This document shows, piece by piece, positions 1 to 7,304 of a DNA stretch of 16,595 nt. Within the stretch, counting starts at the first letter, position 1. Each line of letters begins with the position of its first letter. Made by a program: the position numbers and the translations under genes. This stretch comes from Ruminococcaceae bacterium UBA5396. GTDB taxonomy: Bacteria; Bacillota; Clostridia; Oscillospirales; Acutalibacteraceae. The stretch spans positions 1 to 16,595 of the forward strand of contig DHOG01000164.1 of assembly GCA_002410715.1 (NCBI GenBank), in the 5' to 3' direction. Under the pieces are notes generated by a model. It saw only the letters and a program-made list of their open reading frames with translations, had not been told where the DNA came from and searched no databases.

Positions 1-1435
1 GGATTATGCCGCTCTTTTCGATCTCTTCCCGGTAGTCGTTATTAAGCTCATAACGGTGGCGGTGACGCTCATAAATGAGCTCCTCACCATAATCCTGATA
101 TGCTTTTGAGTTAATATCAAGAACACAGGGATACTTGCCCCGCCGCATTGTACCTCCGAGCTGATTCACATTCAGCTGATCCGGCATAAGATTAATGATG
201 GGATGGGTTGTGGTGGGATCGATTTCGCTTGAATTTGCATCGACATATCCCAGAACATTGCGGGCAAACTCAATCACTGCCACCTGCATGCCGAGGCATA
301 TTCCGAGATATGGAAGTTTGTTTTCTCTTGCATACCGAGCCGCTGCAATTTTACCGTCAATGCCGCGTTTTCCAAATCCGCCTGGCACAAGAATTCCATC
401 TACATCGCAGAAGGTTTGGGCTGCGTTTTCCCATGTTACCTTTTCGGAGTCTATCCATTTTATATTTACAGCTGAATCACTTGGAATGCCGCCATGCTTA
501 AGCGCCTCGGCGATACTGAGGTATGCATCGCGCAGCTCAATATACTTGCCGACCAGCGCAATGGTTACGCTCTCTTTTGGGTAGCGAAGTGCTTCAACCA
601 TGCTTGTCCACTCTGTCAAGTCAAGTTTCAGCTCGTCAAGACCGAAGTGGCGGCAGACGATATGTGCAAGTCCCTCTTGTTCTAGCACAAGAGGGGCTTC
701 ATATAACAGCGGAACATCACAGTTGGCTATAACGCAGTCCTTTTGGACATTGCAGAAAAGAGCAATTTTATCCTTAATATCCTGTGACAATTGGTTTTCT
801 GCCCGGCATACAATGATATCGGGCTGGATACCAAGTGAAAGCAACTCCTTGACAGAATGCTGTGTGGGTTTGGTTTTCATTTCCTGGGATGCTGCAATAT
901 AAGGAACGAGCGTCACATGCAGAAACAGGCAGTTTGCGCGTCCGTGCTGAATGCTGAACTGGCGGATGGCCTCAAGAAAGGGCAGGCCTTCAATATCTCC
1001 TACCGTTCCCCCAATTTCTATAATATGAACATCATATTTATCAGAATCCAGGGCAATCCGCCTTTTTATTTCATCGGTGATATGCGGAATAACCTGAACG
1101 GTGCCGCCGTTATAGTCGCCGTTGCGTTCCTTTTGCAGAACATTCCAGTAAACCTTTCCGGAGGTGACCGAGCTATTTTGGCTCAGACTGATGTCAATAA
1201 AACGTTCGTAGTGGCCAAGATCGAGGTCGGTCTCAGCGCCGTCGTCCGTAACAAACACCTCACCATGCTGTATCGGGTTCATGGTGCCCGGATCAATATT
1301 GAGATAGGGATCCAGCTTCTTTACAGACACACTGAGCCCCCTACATTTAAGAAGTCTACCGAGTGAAGCCGCAGTAATTCCCTTGCCAAGACCAGATACC
1401 ACGCCTCCGGTTACAAAAACATACTTTGATGCCAT
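1..1435 (-). CDS. pyrG: CTP synthase, C-terminus cut off by window edge
   Basis: CTP synthase makes CTP from UTP, ATP and glutamine-derived ammonia, the last step of de novo pyrimidine nucleotide synthesis, in the cytoplasm. The 478 visible codons start [19 protein letters not shown], the N-terminal synthetase P-loop. The synthetase domain continues through [11 protein letters not shown] (near residue 140). The class I glutamine amidotransferase domain begins near residue 290; [10 protein letters not shown] holds the nucleophile at Cys380, which corresponds to Cys379 in E. coli. The frame is the same from the start codon to the window edge, so I see no frameshift. About 55-60 residues, with the catalytic His-Glu pair, lie outside the window. 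The start is supported by AGAGAGGA about 12 bases upstream. It lies 149 bp downstream of hisF on the same strand; co-transcription is possible because no clear terminator separates them. Confidence 0.96.
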   Translation of the reverse strand, partial: MASKYVFVTGGVVSGLGKGITAASLGRLLKCRGLSVSVKKLDPYLNIDPGTMNPIQHGEVFVTDDGAETDLDLGHYERFIDISLSQNSSVTSGKVYWNVLQKERNGDYNGGTVQVIPHITDEIKRRIALDSDKYDVHIIEIGGTVGDIEGLPFLEAIRQFSIQHGRANCLFLHVTLVPYIAASQEMKTKPTQHSVKELLSLGIQPDIIVCRAENQLSQDIKDKIALFCNVQKDCVIANCDVPLLYEAPLVLEQEGLAHIVCRHFGLDELKLDLTEWTSMVEALRYPKESVTIALVGKYIELRDAYLSIAEALKHGGIPSDSAVNIKWIDSEKVTWENAAQTFCDVDGILVPGGFGKRGIDGKIAAARYARENKLPYLGICLGMQVAVIEFARNVLGYVDANSSEIDPTTTHPIINLMPDQLNVNQLGGTMRRGKYPCVLDINSKAYQDYGEELIYERHRHRYELNNDYREEIEKSGII

Positions 1436-1466
1436 AAAAATATCAATTCCTCTCTTGTTGATCTTT

Positions 1467-1512
1467 CGGTGGATTCAGCCGCATACAACCACCGGAATAC
1501 AACCGGTGTATG
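1467..1512 (-). promoter_or_regulatory. pyrG leader with two mutually exclusive hairpins
   Basis: Between hisF and pyrG, CACCGG/CCGGTG (1490-1495 with 1503-1508, loop of 7) can form one hairpin, extended by CATA/TATG across a bulge. CGGTGG/CCACCG (1467-1472 with 1489-1494) can form another. They share 1490-1494, so only one can exist at a time. No T-run follows either on the minus strand, so this is not a classical intrinsic terminator. The rest of 1436-1584 holds only the pyrG ribosome binding site and AT-rich sequence. A regulatory role is inference. Confidence 0.35.
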
Positions 1513-1584
1513 TTGAATTTTAATCTCTGGATTTAATATAAACTTTGGGGGTTAATACCCAACCACTTGCCGGGGAAGGCTCAT

Positions 1585-2352
1585 TTAAAGCACAGGACGC
1601 ACAGGGATTCCACGCGCCCCAAGATACCCCTTCAGTTCCGGAATATCCACCTCATGATAATGGAAGAGGGATGCAGCAAGGACAGCGTCTGCTTTGCCAA
1701 TCAAAAAAGCATCGGCAAAATGCTGCATGCTGCCCGCCCCGCCCGAAGCGATTACCGGGATTCGCGCCCTGCCTGAAACCGCCGCAGTAAGTGCAAGATC
1801 ATAGCCTTTTTTGGTTCCGTCACAGTCCATGCTGGTTAGCAAAATTTCACCGGCACCCAGCCGCTCAACCCTTTCTGCCCATTCCAGCGCGTCAAGCCCG
1901 GTATTGATTCTGCCGCCGTTTTTATACACATCCCAGCCCGAACCGTCGCTGTGGCTGCGAGCGTCAATTGCAACAACAACGCATTGGCTGCCAAATTTTT
2001 CAGCCGCCTCGGAGATTAACTCGGGGCGTTCAATTGCAGCCGAGTTGATTGATACCTTATCCGCACCGCATAAAAGCACCTCTCGGAAATCCTCAACACT
2101 GCGTATCCCGCCCCCAACAGTAAAAGGGATAGAAAGATGTTCCGCCACGCGGGATGCAAGCGCGATAACCGTCGTACGCTGTTCGTGGGAAGCAGTAATA
2201 TCAAGAAATACAACCTCATCGGCACCTGATTCCGAATATGCCGCCGCCACCTCCACGGGATCACCAGCATCACGCAGGCTGACAAAATTGACTCCTTTTA
2301 CAACCCGCCCGTTTTTGATGTCCAAGCAGGGTATAATCCGTTTTGCATACAT
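1585..2352 (-). CDS. hisF: Imidazole glycerol phosphate synthase cyclase subunit HisF
   Basis: HisF is the (beta/alpha)8-barrel half of IGP synthase. It takes ammonia channelled from HisH and converts PRFAR to imidazole glycerol phosphate and AICAR, linking histidine and purine synthesis. Starting at the second of two tandem ATGs (2352) gives 255 residues. The catalytic aspartates then fall at Asp11 (AKRIIPCLD) and Asp130 (VVVAIDA), the family's conventional numbers. Phosphate-binding loops VGGGIRS (79-85) and ASGGAG are present. GGGGAGG lies 7 bases before this ATG; the ATG at 2355 is also possible and would overlap the hisH stop as ATGA. The gene is translationally coupled to hisH. Confidence 0.96.
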   Translation of the reverse strand: MYAKRIIPCLDIKNGRVVKGVNFVSLRDAGDPVEVAAAYSESGADEVVFLDITASHEQRTTVIALASRVAEHLSIPFTVGGGIRSVEDFREVLLCGADKVSINSAAIERPELISEAAEKFGSQCVVVAIDARSHSDGSGWDVYKNGGRINTGLDALEWAERVERLGAGEILLTSMDCDGTKKGYDLALTAAVSGRARIPVIASGGAGSMQHFADAFLIGKADAVLAASLFHYHEVDIPELKGYLGARGIPVRPVL

Positions 2353-2975
2353 CATTCCGCCTCCCCGACAGTACACATAGCAGCAAAATTTTTCAATATA
2401 ATCTGCCCCGTTCTTCCGGATTTTTCAGGATGGAACTGTAGACCCATCACATTTCCCCGCTGAATCGCAGAGTGAAACAAACCCCCGTATTCGGTTTCTG
2501 CCAGAACATCATCGCGGTGCTTGGCGTGGCAGGCGAAGGAATGAACGAAATAGGTATAAGGGAAAGGGGGAAGCCCTTTGAAAAGAGGACTTTCCTTTAC
2601 AGCGTTTAGGCTGTTCCATCCCATGTGGGGGATTTTCAGCCCGCATTCCGGAAGCCGACGGACAAATCCCGAGATTAGACCCAGCCCTTTCATGTCGGCA
2701 CCCTCCTCACTCCCATCAAAAAGAGCTTGCATGCCGAGACATATCCCGAGAAACGGACGCCCCGAAGCCGCAAACTCCAGAATGGTCGGTATCAGTCGGC
2801 TGCGGTCAAGCGCCGACATTGCATCCCCAAACGCACCCACCCCGGGCAGAATCACACCATCCGAAGCCGAGATTTCGGCTGCATCTCCGGTTACCTTAGC
2901 CCTTGCACCCGCCCTGAGAATACCCATCTCAACGCTGCGAAGATTGCCCGCACCATAATCGATTATAGCAATCAA
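2352..2975 (-). CDS. hisH: Imidazole glycerol phosphate synthase glutaminase subunit HisH
   Basis: HisH is the class I glutamine amidotransferase partner of HisF. It hydrolyses glutamine and passes ammonia through the HisF barrel. The 207 residues are normal length. Motifs are [11 protein letters not shown] at the start, the oxyanion-strand [10 protein letters not shown] (residues 44-53), the nucleophile Cys79 in FLGICLGMQ, and the catalytic pair His182/Glu184 in QFHPEKSG. The start codon is TTG, placed 8 bases after GGAGG and required by the conserved N-terminus. It is the first gene of a two-gene hisH-hisF unit with its own promoter-like sequence upstream. The other histidine genes are not in the window, so it could serve histidine synthesis from a scattered locus or another amidation pathway using HisHF; histidine is the default reading. 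Confidence 0.95.
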   Translation of the reverse strand: MIAIIDYGAGNLRSVEMGILRAGARAKVTGDAAEISASDGVILPGVGAFGDAMSALDRSRLIPTILEFAASGRPFLGICLGMQALFDGSEEGADMKGLGLISGFVRRLPECGLKIPHMGWNSLNAVKESPLFKGLPPFPYTYFVHSFACHAKHRDDVLAETEYGGLFHSAIQRGNVMGLQFHPEKSGRTGQIILKNFAAMCTVGEAE

Positions 2976-3030
2976 CGCGGCATCCTCCGTTTCAATCTAT
3001 AAAATCATCAAATTATAAAACTATTCACAT

Positions 3031-3060
3031 ATTCTATCACATATCCTGAAAGTAAATCAA
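3031..3060 (-). promoter_or_regulatory. Putative sigma-A promoter of hisHF
   Basis: On the minus strand TTGATT (3060-3055) and TAGAAT (3036-3031) are separated by 18 bases, about 55 bases before the hisH TTG start. This is consistent with a housekeeping promoter. It is called from sequence match only. Confidence 0.5.
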
Positions 3061-3139
3061 TACCTAAATACAGTTGAGAATCAGATAATTTCCCAGAGTT
3101 TGCGGCGGCTTTTTAAATGTGATAAAAATTCACATAAAA

Positions 3140-3168
3140 TTGACGAAAAATGTCGAATTTAGTATTAT
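3140..3168 (+). promoter_or_regulatory. Putative sigma-A promoter of the secreted-protein gene
   Basis: TTGACG (3140-3145) and TATTAT (3163-3168) are 17 bases apart, in an AT-rich stretch about 60 bases upstream of the ATG at 3229. A further TATAAT lies at 3172-3177. Transcription would begin near 3175, so the in-frame ATG at 3187 would have almost no leader and no ribosome binding site. This favours the start at 3229. Confidence 0.55.
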
Positions 3169-3228
3169 TGATATAATATACAACAAATGGGGGAAATGGC
3201 AAATATACGTCGCGGGAGAGAATGTCTT

Positions 3229-4236
3229 ATGAGATTTCTAAGGCTTCTGATTGTTATTTTTCTGCTGGGAACATTGCTTTCATTTTGTTATACTGCCTCT
3301 GCTCAGGGGATTAGCCTGATGTCAGAAAACACGTTGGACTGGACTTCTGTTGATGCAGTCTTATTTGGGGAGGTGTCCAATGCAGCGCTTTGGATTTCAA
3401 ACAGCGTTTGGAAATTCGGGAACACTGCCGGATTATGGCCGGGAATGAAGCATATACTTGGTGACGAGATTATATTTAACATAAATACTGACCGAATTGC
3501 TTATGATTTTACACCTTTTGTTCAGACAAGCTTTCATATTTTTTTCAAAAGCAGTACGGGAGAGTCCCAGACAGTGGTTATCAACCCTGTAGTTCACGGT
3601 GCGACCATTGACCCTGCTACTGGTGACATTCAAGCATCATCAATTCCGCTTAAGGGTGAACTCTCACTTCGGGGGCTGACAACCGGAATGTACAACGGCA
3701 AGAGCTATGAAGGCAAGGATATCAGCGAATTTGCAAATACCAAGGGGGATATATACATCACCGGTATTTGCATTTTTATTATAGGTACATCAGAGAAAAC
3801 AGTTGACGTGAGAGCCCTTTCAGTAGTAGATCCTGTAATAACAAATACTAGGTCTACAACCACAACAAGGATAAAGCTTTCAACAAGTACGGCAAGTAAA
3901 ACAGTCACTCAGAGGGGCAACAAAACCACCCGAAACACAACAAAAAAAGCCGCGCGCATCACCACAACCAGTCAAAGTAAAGCGACAGGCGATATTTCTT
4001 ACAATATTTCGAGTGGTTTCATAAAGGATGAACCGAAAACTGTACCCCAAGGCGATCACCCGCCGAATGCGGTATCTTCCGATACCAGCCGGGCATCAAG
4101 AATTATAAATTCTCATTCAAATGAAAGCAAAAACCGAGATAGAAAACGAGCCGTGTTGGTGCTCGGATGTCCCATCCTGGTTACAGCCTGTTTTCTGTTT
4201 ATCAGAAGAAAGCCCGAACAAAAGAACGGTAATTGA
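3229..4236 (+). CDS. Secreted, C-terminally membrane-anchored Thr-rich surface protein, function unknown
   Basis: I do not recognise a family. From the ATG at 3229 (GGGAGAG about 8 bases upstream) the 335-residue product begins with a signal peptide: MRFLR, a hydrophobic core, then a likely cleavage after ASA near residue 25. Residues 35-200 look like one compact beta-rich domain ending in YITGICIFIIG (176-186) and VDVRALSVVDP (192-202). A low-complexity Thr/Ser/Lys/Arg linker runs from about 205 to 300. A C-terminal hydrophobic segment (308-325) followed by FIRRKPEQK suggests a membrane anchor with a positive cytoplasmic tail. No LPXTG sorting motif is visible. The layout (exported domain, extended stalk, anchor) is that of a cell-surface or carbohydrate-binding protein, but that is inference. 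It is followed 54 bp later by a 50-residue ORF on the same strand. Confidence 0.8.
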   Translation: MRFLRLLIVIFLLGTLLSFCYTASAQGISLMSENTLDWTSVDAVLFGEVSNAALWISNSVWKFGNTAGLWPGMKHILGDEIIFNINTDRIAYDFTPFVQTSFHIFFKSSTGESQTVVINPVVHGATIDPATGDIQASSIPLKGELSLRGLTTGMYNGKSYEGKDISEFANTKGDIYITGICIFIIGTSEKTVDVRALSVVDPVITNTRSTTTTRIKLSTSTASKTVTQRGNKTTRNTTKKAARITTTSQSKATGDISYNISSGFIKDEPKTVPQGDHPPNAVSSDTSRASRIINSHSNESKNRDRKRAVLVLGCPILVTACFLFIRRKPEQKNGN

Positions 4237-4290
4237 AAATAAAACCTGCAAAGTGTGTAATACTATTAATCGATGAAGGAGGGATTACAC

Positions 4291-4443
4291 ATGGCAAAGG
4301 CGGGTATGCGCCGACCTGACCCGGAAGAGCCCCACGGAACCGAAACCCATCAGCGAAACCATTTCAAAAAAAACACGGTTCACCCTGTACCCGAAATTCA
4401 GGGCAAGGCAAAAAAAGGGAAGAAAAAAGCAAAACCGTTATAG
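4291..4443 (+). CDS. Small basic protein, 50 residues, function unknown
   Basis: AAGGAGGG (4276-4283) sits 7 bases before the ATG, an ideal ribosome binding site. The frame encodes MAKAGMRRPDPEEPHGTETH at the N-terminus, a middle with VHPVPEIQGKAK, and a Lys-rich tail KKGKKKAKPL, ending at TAG 4441-4443 inside the terminator stem. Composition is Pro/His/Lys-rich with no hydrophobic core, so a disordered, perhaps nucleic-acid-binding or otherwise polyanion-binding peptide is plausible. It has the look of a conserved clostridial small protein, but I cannot name a family. It lies 54 bp after the secreted-protein gene and could be expressed from the same promoter. Confidence 0.75.
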   Translation: MAKAGMRRPDPEEPHGTETHQRNHFKKNTVHPVPEIQGKAKKGKKKAKPL

Positions 4444-4482
4444 TCAATACCACCGGCTTAGCTTAGCCGGTGGTATTGGCTA
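4441..4482. terminator. Bidirectional terminator spanning two convergent stop codons
   Basis: AATACCACCGGCT (4446-4458) and AGCCGGTGGTATT (4465-4477) form a perfect 13-bp stem with a 6-base loop. Outward pairing continues 5 more positions with one G-T wobble, down to TAG (4441-4443) on the plus strand and CTA (4480-4482), the TAG of the minus-strand metallophosphoesterase. The stem is strong; T-runs after it are broken on both strands (TCTGGTTTTG on plus), so efficiency is uncertain. Confidence 0.8.
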
Positions 4483-5376
4483 TCTGGTTTTGACCGACTC
4501 AGGGCTCAATTTCCTGGGGGCTTCCAGCATTTCACGTCCAACAGATACAGTACCGTCTTTTTTAATGAAATACGCCCATTTGGCAAGCATAATTTCGCCG
4601 CCTGCAATCTCAATACAGGTGATGCAGCGGGGATGCACACAGCTTCCGTCATTATAATAGGCGGGTTCTTCTGCCGAAGGAAACACCGGTCGATGTGTAT
4701 GCCCCGCAATCAACATGCAGTCTCCTTTTTTTACCCAATCTATCAGCTTACGTTCAACCGAGATCCGCCTCTTATAGTTTTTGGCCGCACTGGTCGGGTC
4801 ACGTACGCCGATTGCTTCGAGTGGTTTCCAGACGTATCTGACAAGAAAACGCGATATCATCCAAAGATTGTAATTAAGAAAATCGGCCTGATGCCCGTGA
4901 ATCAGCAGTATTTCTTGATTGCTGTTCTCGTGCTTTAGAACCAATGATTCAGGAAATTGAATACCTGGACAACAAGCACACATGCAATTCTTACGGGAAT
5001 CAAAAATTGTATCCAGGCATTTCGTTTTTTTTGGATTTCTTTTTTCCATATCATGATTTCCGAAAAGCATATGAAGACGGTTTTTTGAATAAAATCGGGA
5101 AAATAAACGATATATATTGCGGTAGGTATCCACAATATCCTGCAGCCTTTTGTTTTCCCAAAGTTCATCCCCGTCTCCAAGCTCAATATACGTGAAACCG
5201 CTATCATAATAATGGTTTAGTGCGTGGTAATAAAGTCCCTGGTTTTTTGCAAAATTATCCGCCCAGCTTCCTTCTCCTCTGTGACAGTCGCTGAATATGA
5301 CGATTTTAGAGCGGTTGTTAAAAGGAATACGGGCGGCAGTTTCATACAGCTTATTCAGACGATTGTTGATTGTCAT
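4480..5376 (-). CDS. Calcineurin-like metallophosphoesterase
   Basis: This is a predicted cytoplasmic dimetal phosphoesterase of the calcineurin-like superfamily. All metal-ligand motifs are visible in its 298 residues: IFSDCHRG (Asp30, His32), LGDGDELWE (Asp68), GNHD (106-109), IHGHQAD (His160, His162) and AGHTHRP (His226, His228). The arrangement resembles LpxH-like and nucleotide or phosphoprotein phosphoesterases, but the substrate cannot be told. An unusual Cys cluster, CMCACC (131-136), lies in the insert between GNHD and the HGH motif. The ATG at 5376 has AGAGGGA 8 bases upstream and lies inside the 3' end of the DUF4474 gene, overlapping it by 26 bp in another frame. The two are probably one transcript. 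Confidence 0.88.
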   Translation of the reverse strand: MTINNRLNKLYETAARIPFNNRSKIVIFSDCHRGEGSWADNFAKNQGLYYHALNHYYDSGFTYIELGDGDELWENKRLQDIVDTYRNIYRLFSRFYSKNRLHMLFGNHDMEKRNPKKTKCLDTIFDSRKNCMCACCPGIQFPESLVLKHENSNQEILLIHGHQADFLNYNLWMISRFLVRYVWKPLEAIGVRDPTSAAKNYKRRISVERKLIDWVKKGDCMLIAGHTHRPVFPSAEEPAYYNDGSCVHPRCITCIEIAGGEIMLAKWAYFIKKDGTVSVGREMLEAPRKLSPESVKTR

Positions 5377-6325
5377 TGGCAGCTTCCCTCTCTCTCTTCA
5401 GTTTGTTAAGAGATTGGAACAACTCCCTCTGCTTACCGAAATGAATTGCCATATTGTACAATTCTTCATTCTCTTGGCGCAGGGCGTTGAGTTTATCGGT
5501 GATCGAATTGAAAGGAGCGGTTATTCTCTGGTAGATTTCGCAGAATTCTCTATTTCTGCTCTGTGTCAGACTGTCTGTGATTTTGGTTCTGGTAAGTGGC
5601 TGTGAAGTGTGTGGCGTTCCGTAATAAATCGCAACCATATCTCGTTTTACACGGTATTCCTGCGGGCTGTATCCGGCCTCACGCAGTCCTTTCAAAAAGG
5701 CGTCACGCATTTCTAAATCCTTAAAAGTCAGACGAATGATCATAGAAAGTTCTTCAGGTTGCGAGAACTCTCCGAGTACAAATCCGGTCAGCCACCAATG
5801 CTTTTCGTGGCGGGTAAAAAGGGGGTGGCTGTTTTTGTATAAGGTCTGATATATATCTAATCGCTCATCATCAGAAACACATTTATAAAGTCTTCCGTTC
5901 CAGTCGATCAGTTCGGTATCATCGCTGTCTGTGCAATAGATACCTACCTCTCCGCCTGTGGTCATACCGTATTGGCCCTTCCAGAATTGTATCAGCCAAT
6001 GCCTGCCGTCATAATCAAAGTAGATGGGTTCGGCATCTATAATCATACTTAAGGTTGCCATAGCTTCATCGTAAAATCTACAGTAGCCGAAGTCTCTCTG
6101 CCATGGATTCATGAGGGAATAAAATATATCTTGGCTCTCATCATATGCGAAACCGGTAAACTCGATTGCTTCATTCAGTTCCGGAATGGTCGAAAAAAGC
6201 GGCACGGGTTTTCCTGCAATGGAGGCAGTTTTTTTATGCTTGCGGTTTATAATAATAGACAGAACGATTATAACAAGTGCGGATGTTCCGATAAACACGC
6301 CTGTCCAGACCGGGTCCATGGTCAA
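5351..6325 (-). CDS. DUF4474 family membrane-anchored protein
   Basis: The 324-residue product has one N-terminal transmembrane segment (about 7-26) followed by a basic INRKHKK stretch, so the bulk is probably cytoplasmic. The body (about 50-270) carries PWQRDFGYCRFYDEA (74-88), EPIYFDYDGRHWLIQFWKGQ (99-118) and YGMTTGGEVGIY (119-130), which I recognise as DUF4474, a Firmicutes domain of unknown function. Residues about 276-316 are charged and helical, likely a coiled coil. The start is TTG: AGGAGG (6334-6339) lies exactly 8 bases upstream, while the ATG two codons later would be 14 away. The 3' end overlaps the metallophosphoesterase gene, suggesting coupled function. Confidence 0.82.
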   Translation of the reverse strand: MTMDPVWTGVFIGTSALVIIVLSIIINRKHKKTASIAGKPVPLFSTIPELNEAIEFTGFAYDESQDIFYSLMNPWQRDFGYCRFYDEAMATLSMIIDAEPIYFDYDGRHWLIQFWKGQYGMTTGGEVGIYCTDSDDTELIDWNGRLYKCVSDDERLDIYQTLYKNSHPLFTRHEKHWWLTGFVLGEFSQPEELSMIIRLTFKDLEMRDAFLKGLREAGYSPQEYRVKRDMVAIYYGTPHTSQPLTRTKITDSLTQSRNREFCEIYQRITAPFNSITDKLNALRQENEELYNMAIHFGKQRELFQSLNKLKREREAANDNQQSSE

Positions 6326-6379
6326 CAGATATTCCTCCTTTCTTTTTACTTCATTCTATGCGTAAGGAGGAGTATCTGT
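6325..6379. repeat. 16-bp inverted repeat containing the Shine-Dalgarno of the DUF4474 gene
   Basis: ACAGATATTCCTCCTT (6325-6340) and AAGGAGGAGTATCTGT (6364-6379) are reverse complements with one mismatch, separated by 23 bases. The left arm, read on the minus strand, includes the AGGAGG and spacer just before the TTG start. In mRNA the repeat could sequester that ribosome binding site, or in DNA it could be an operator for the divergent genes. Confidence 0.6.
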
Positions 6380-6441
6380 TATAATGGAAACAGGATAAAA
6401 TTTTAGATATAGCAGAATATAAAACTCTGAGGAGGAAAGAA

Positions 6442-6762
6442 ATGCATATTACAACAACACCATCAATCGAAGGCAAAAAAATTGTTGAATACAAAGGCAT
6501 TGTTTTTGGCGAGGTGGTATCCGGTGTAGACTTTGTCAAGGATTTTGCCGCCGGGCTGTCAAACTTTTTTGGAGGCCGTTCGGGCAGTTATGAGGATGAG
6601 CTGACACGTGCCAGGGAAAATGCACTGCGCGAGATGGAACAGCGCGCCTATCAGCTTGGAGCAAACGCCGTTGTAGGTGTCGATATTGACTATGAGGTTC
6701 TTGGCACAAATAATGGCATGCTGATGGTTTCGGCATCCGGAACCGCCGTACGCATAGAGTAG
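6442..6762 (+). CDS. YbjQ / UPF0145 family protein
   Basis: This 106-residue protein belongs to the YbjQ/UPF0145 (DUF74, so-called heavy-metal-binding) family, which forms small oligomeric beta-rich rings of unknown role. Diagnostic stretches are [20 protein letters not shown] (1-20), [12 protein letters not shown] (23-34), the helix with [20 protein letters not shown] (57-76), [12 protein letters not shown] (77-88) and SASGTAVRI near the end. Length is typical. AGGAGG lies 6 bases before the ATG. Divergent from the DUF4474 gene across an inverted repeat; no partner gene follows, only a decayed transposase. Confidence 0.92.
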   Translation: MHITTTPSIEGKKIVEYKGIVFGEVVSGVDFVKDFAAGLSNFFGGRSGSYEDELTRARENALREMEQRAYQLGANAVVGVDIDYEVLGTNNGMLMVSASGTAVRIE

Positions 6763-6836
6763 GAAGCTGACGGAGGGAGATTAAACCAAGTGATTCAGAT
6801 TTACAGCCCGTTTTTAATGTAGAGGGTGACTACGAT

Positions 6837-7165
6837 ATGGAATTACCAAAACGAAAATCAAATCGGTTAAATGGATATGATTACAGTAAAAACGGAGCCT
6901 ATTTTGTTACAATATGTACGAATAACCGTGAAATATTATTTGGTGATGTAGGGGCGGAAATTGTGCAATCGTTTAAGCGGTACTCAACCATTGAATATAT
7001 TAAAATGGTCAAGCAGGGATTATTGCCGCCCTTTGAAAAACATATTTGGCAACGGTCGTTCACGACCATATTATTCGCAATGACGAGGACTATCAAAAAA
7101 TATGGGAATACATTGATACAAACCCGGTGAAATGGGAGCAAGATTGTTTTTATATAAAAACATAA
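6837..7165 (+). pseudogene. Remnant of a REP-associated (Y1-type) tyrosine transposase
   Basis: The N-terminus MELPKRKSNRLNGYDYSKNG and AYFVTICTNNREILFGDV match the start of RAYT / IS200-like Y1 transposases. After GDVGAEI the sequence jumps to VQSFKRYSTIEYIK and IWQRSF, which normally lie near the C-terminus. A central block including the metal-binding His-x-His motif is therefore deleted. After IWQRSF the frame shifts: reading +2 from about 7063 gives HDHIIRNDEDYQKIWEYIDT followed by NPVKWEQDCFYIKT and TAA at 7163-7165, the expected family end. Loss of one base, probably a C in a TTC-CAC context, explains this. The product cannot be an active nuclease. Confidence 0.88.
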
Positions 7166-7232
7166 AATATGCAAGGGAAATATGGATTGTAAAAACATCA
7201 TTGGCATCTTTCCGTTACTTATTTACATAAAC

Positions 7233-7263
7233 AAAAAGGCGGGATGCCACATCCCGCCTTTTT
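7233..7263. terminator. Strong bidirectional intrinsic terminator
   Basis: AAAAAGGCGGGAT (7233-7245) pairs perfectly with ATCCCGCCTTTTT (7251-7263) around a GCCAC loop. An A-tract precedes and a T-tract follows, so it can end transcripts from both sides: the UPF0145/pseudogene side and the convergent flippase operon. Confidence 0.92.
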
Positions 7264-7304
7264 ATGTGACCGGCTTGGGCGGTTAAGTCTGATTTGCCCC
7301 CGGC

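Noticed and set aside
195..1366. Several plus-strand frames across pyrG
   Set aside because: All are antisense to the continuous CTP synthase frame.
1811..2380. A 189-codon plus-strand frame opposite hisF
   Set aside because: Ser/Thr-rich antisense translation of hisF; the minus-strand gene has all catalytic residues.
3187..3228. Upstream in-frame ATG of the secreted protein gene
   Set aside because: No ribosome binding site and almost at the predicted transcription start; the extra residues would also disrupt a normal signal peptide.
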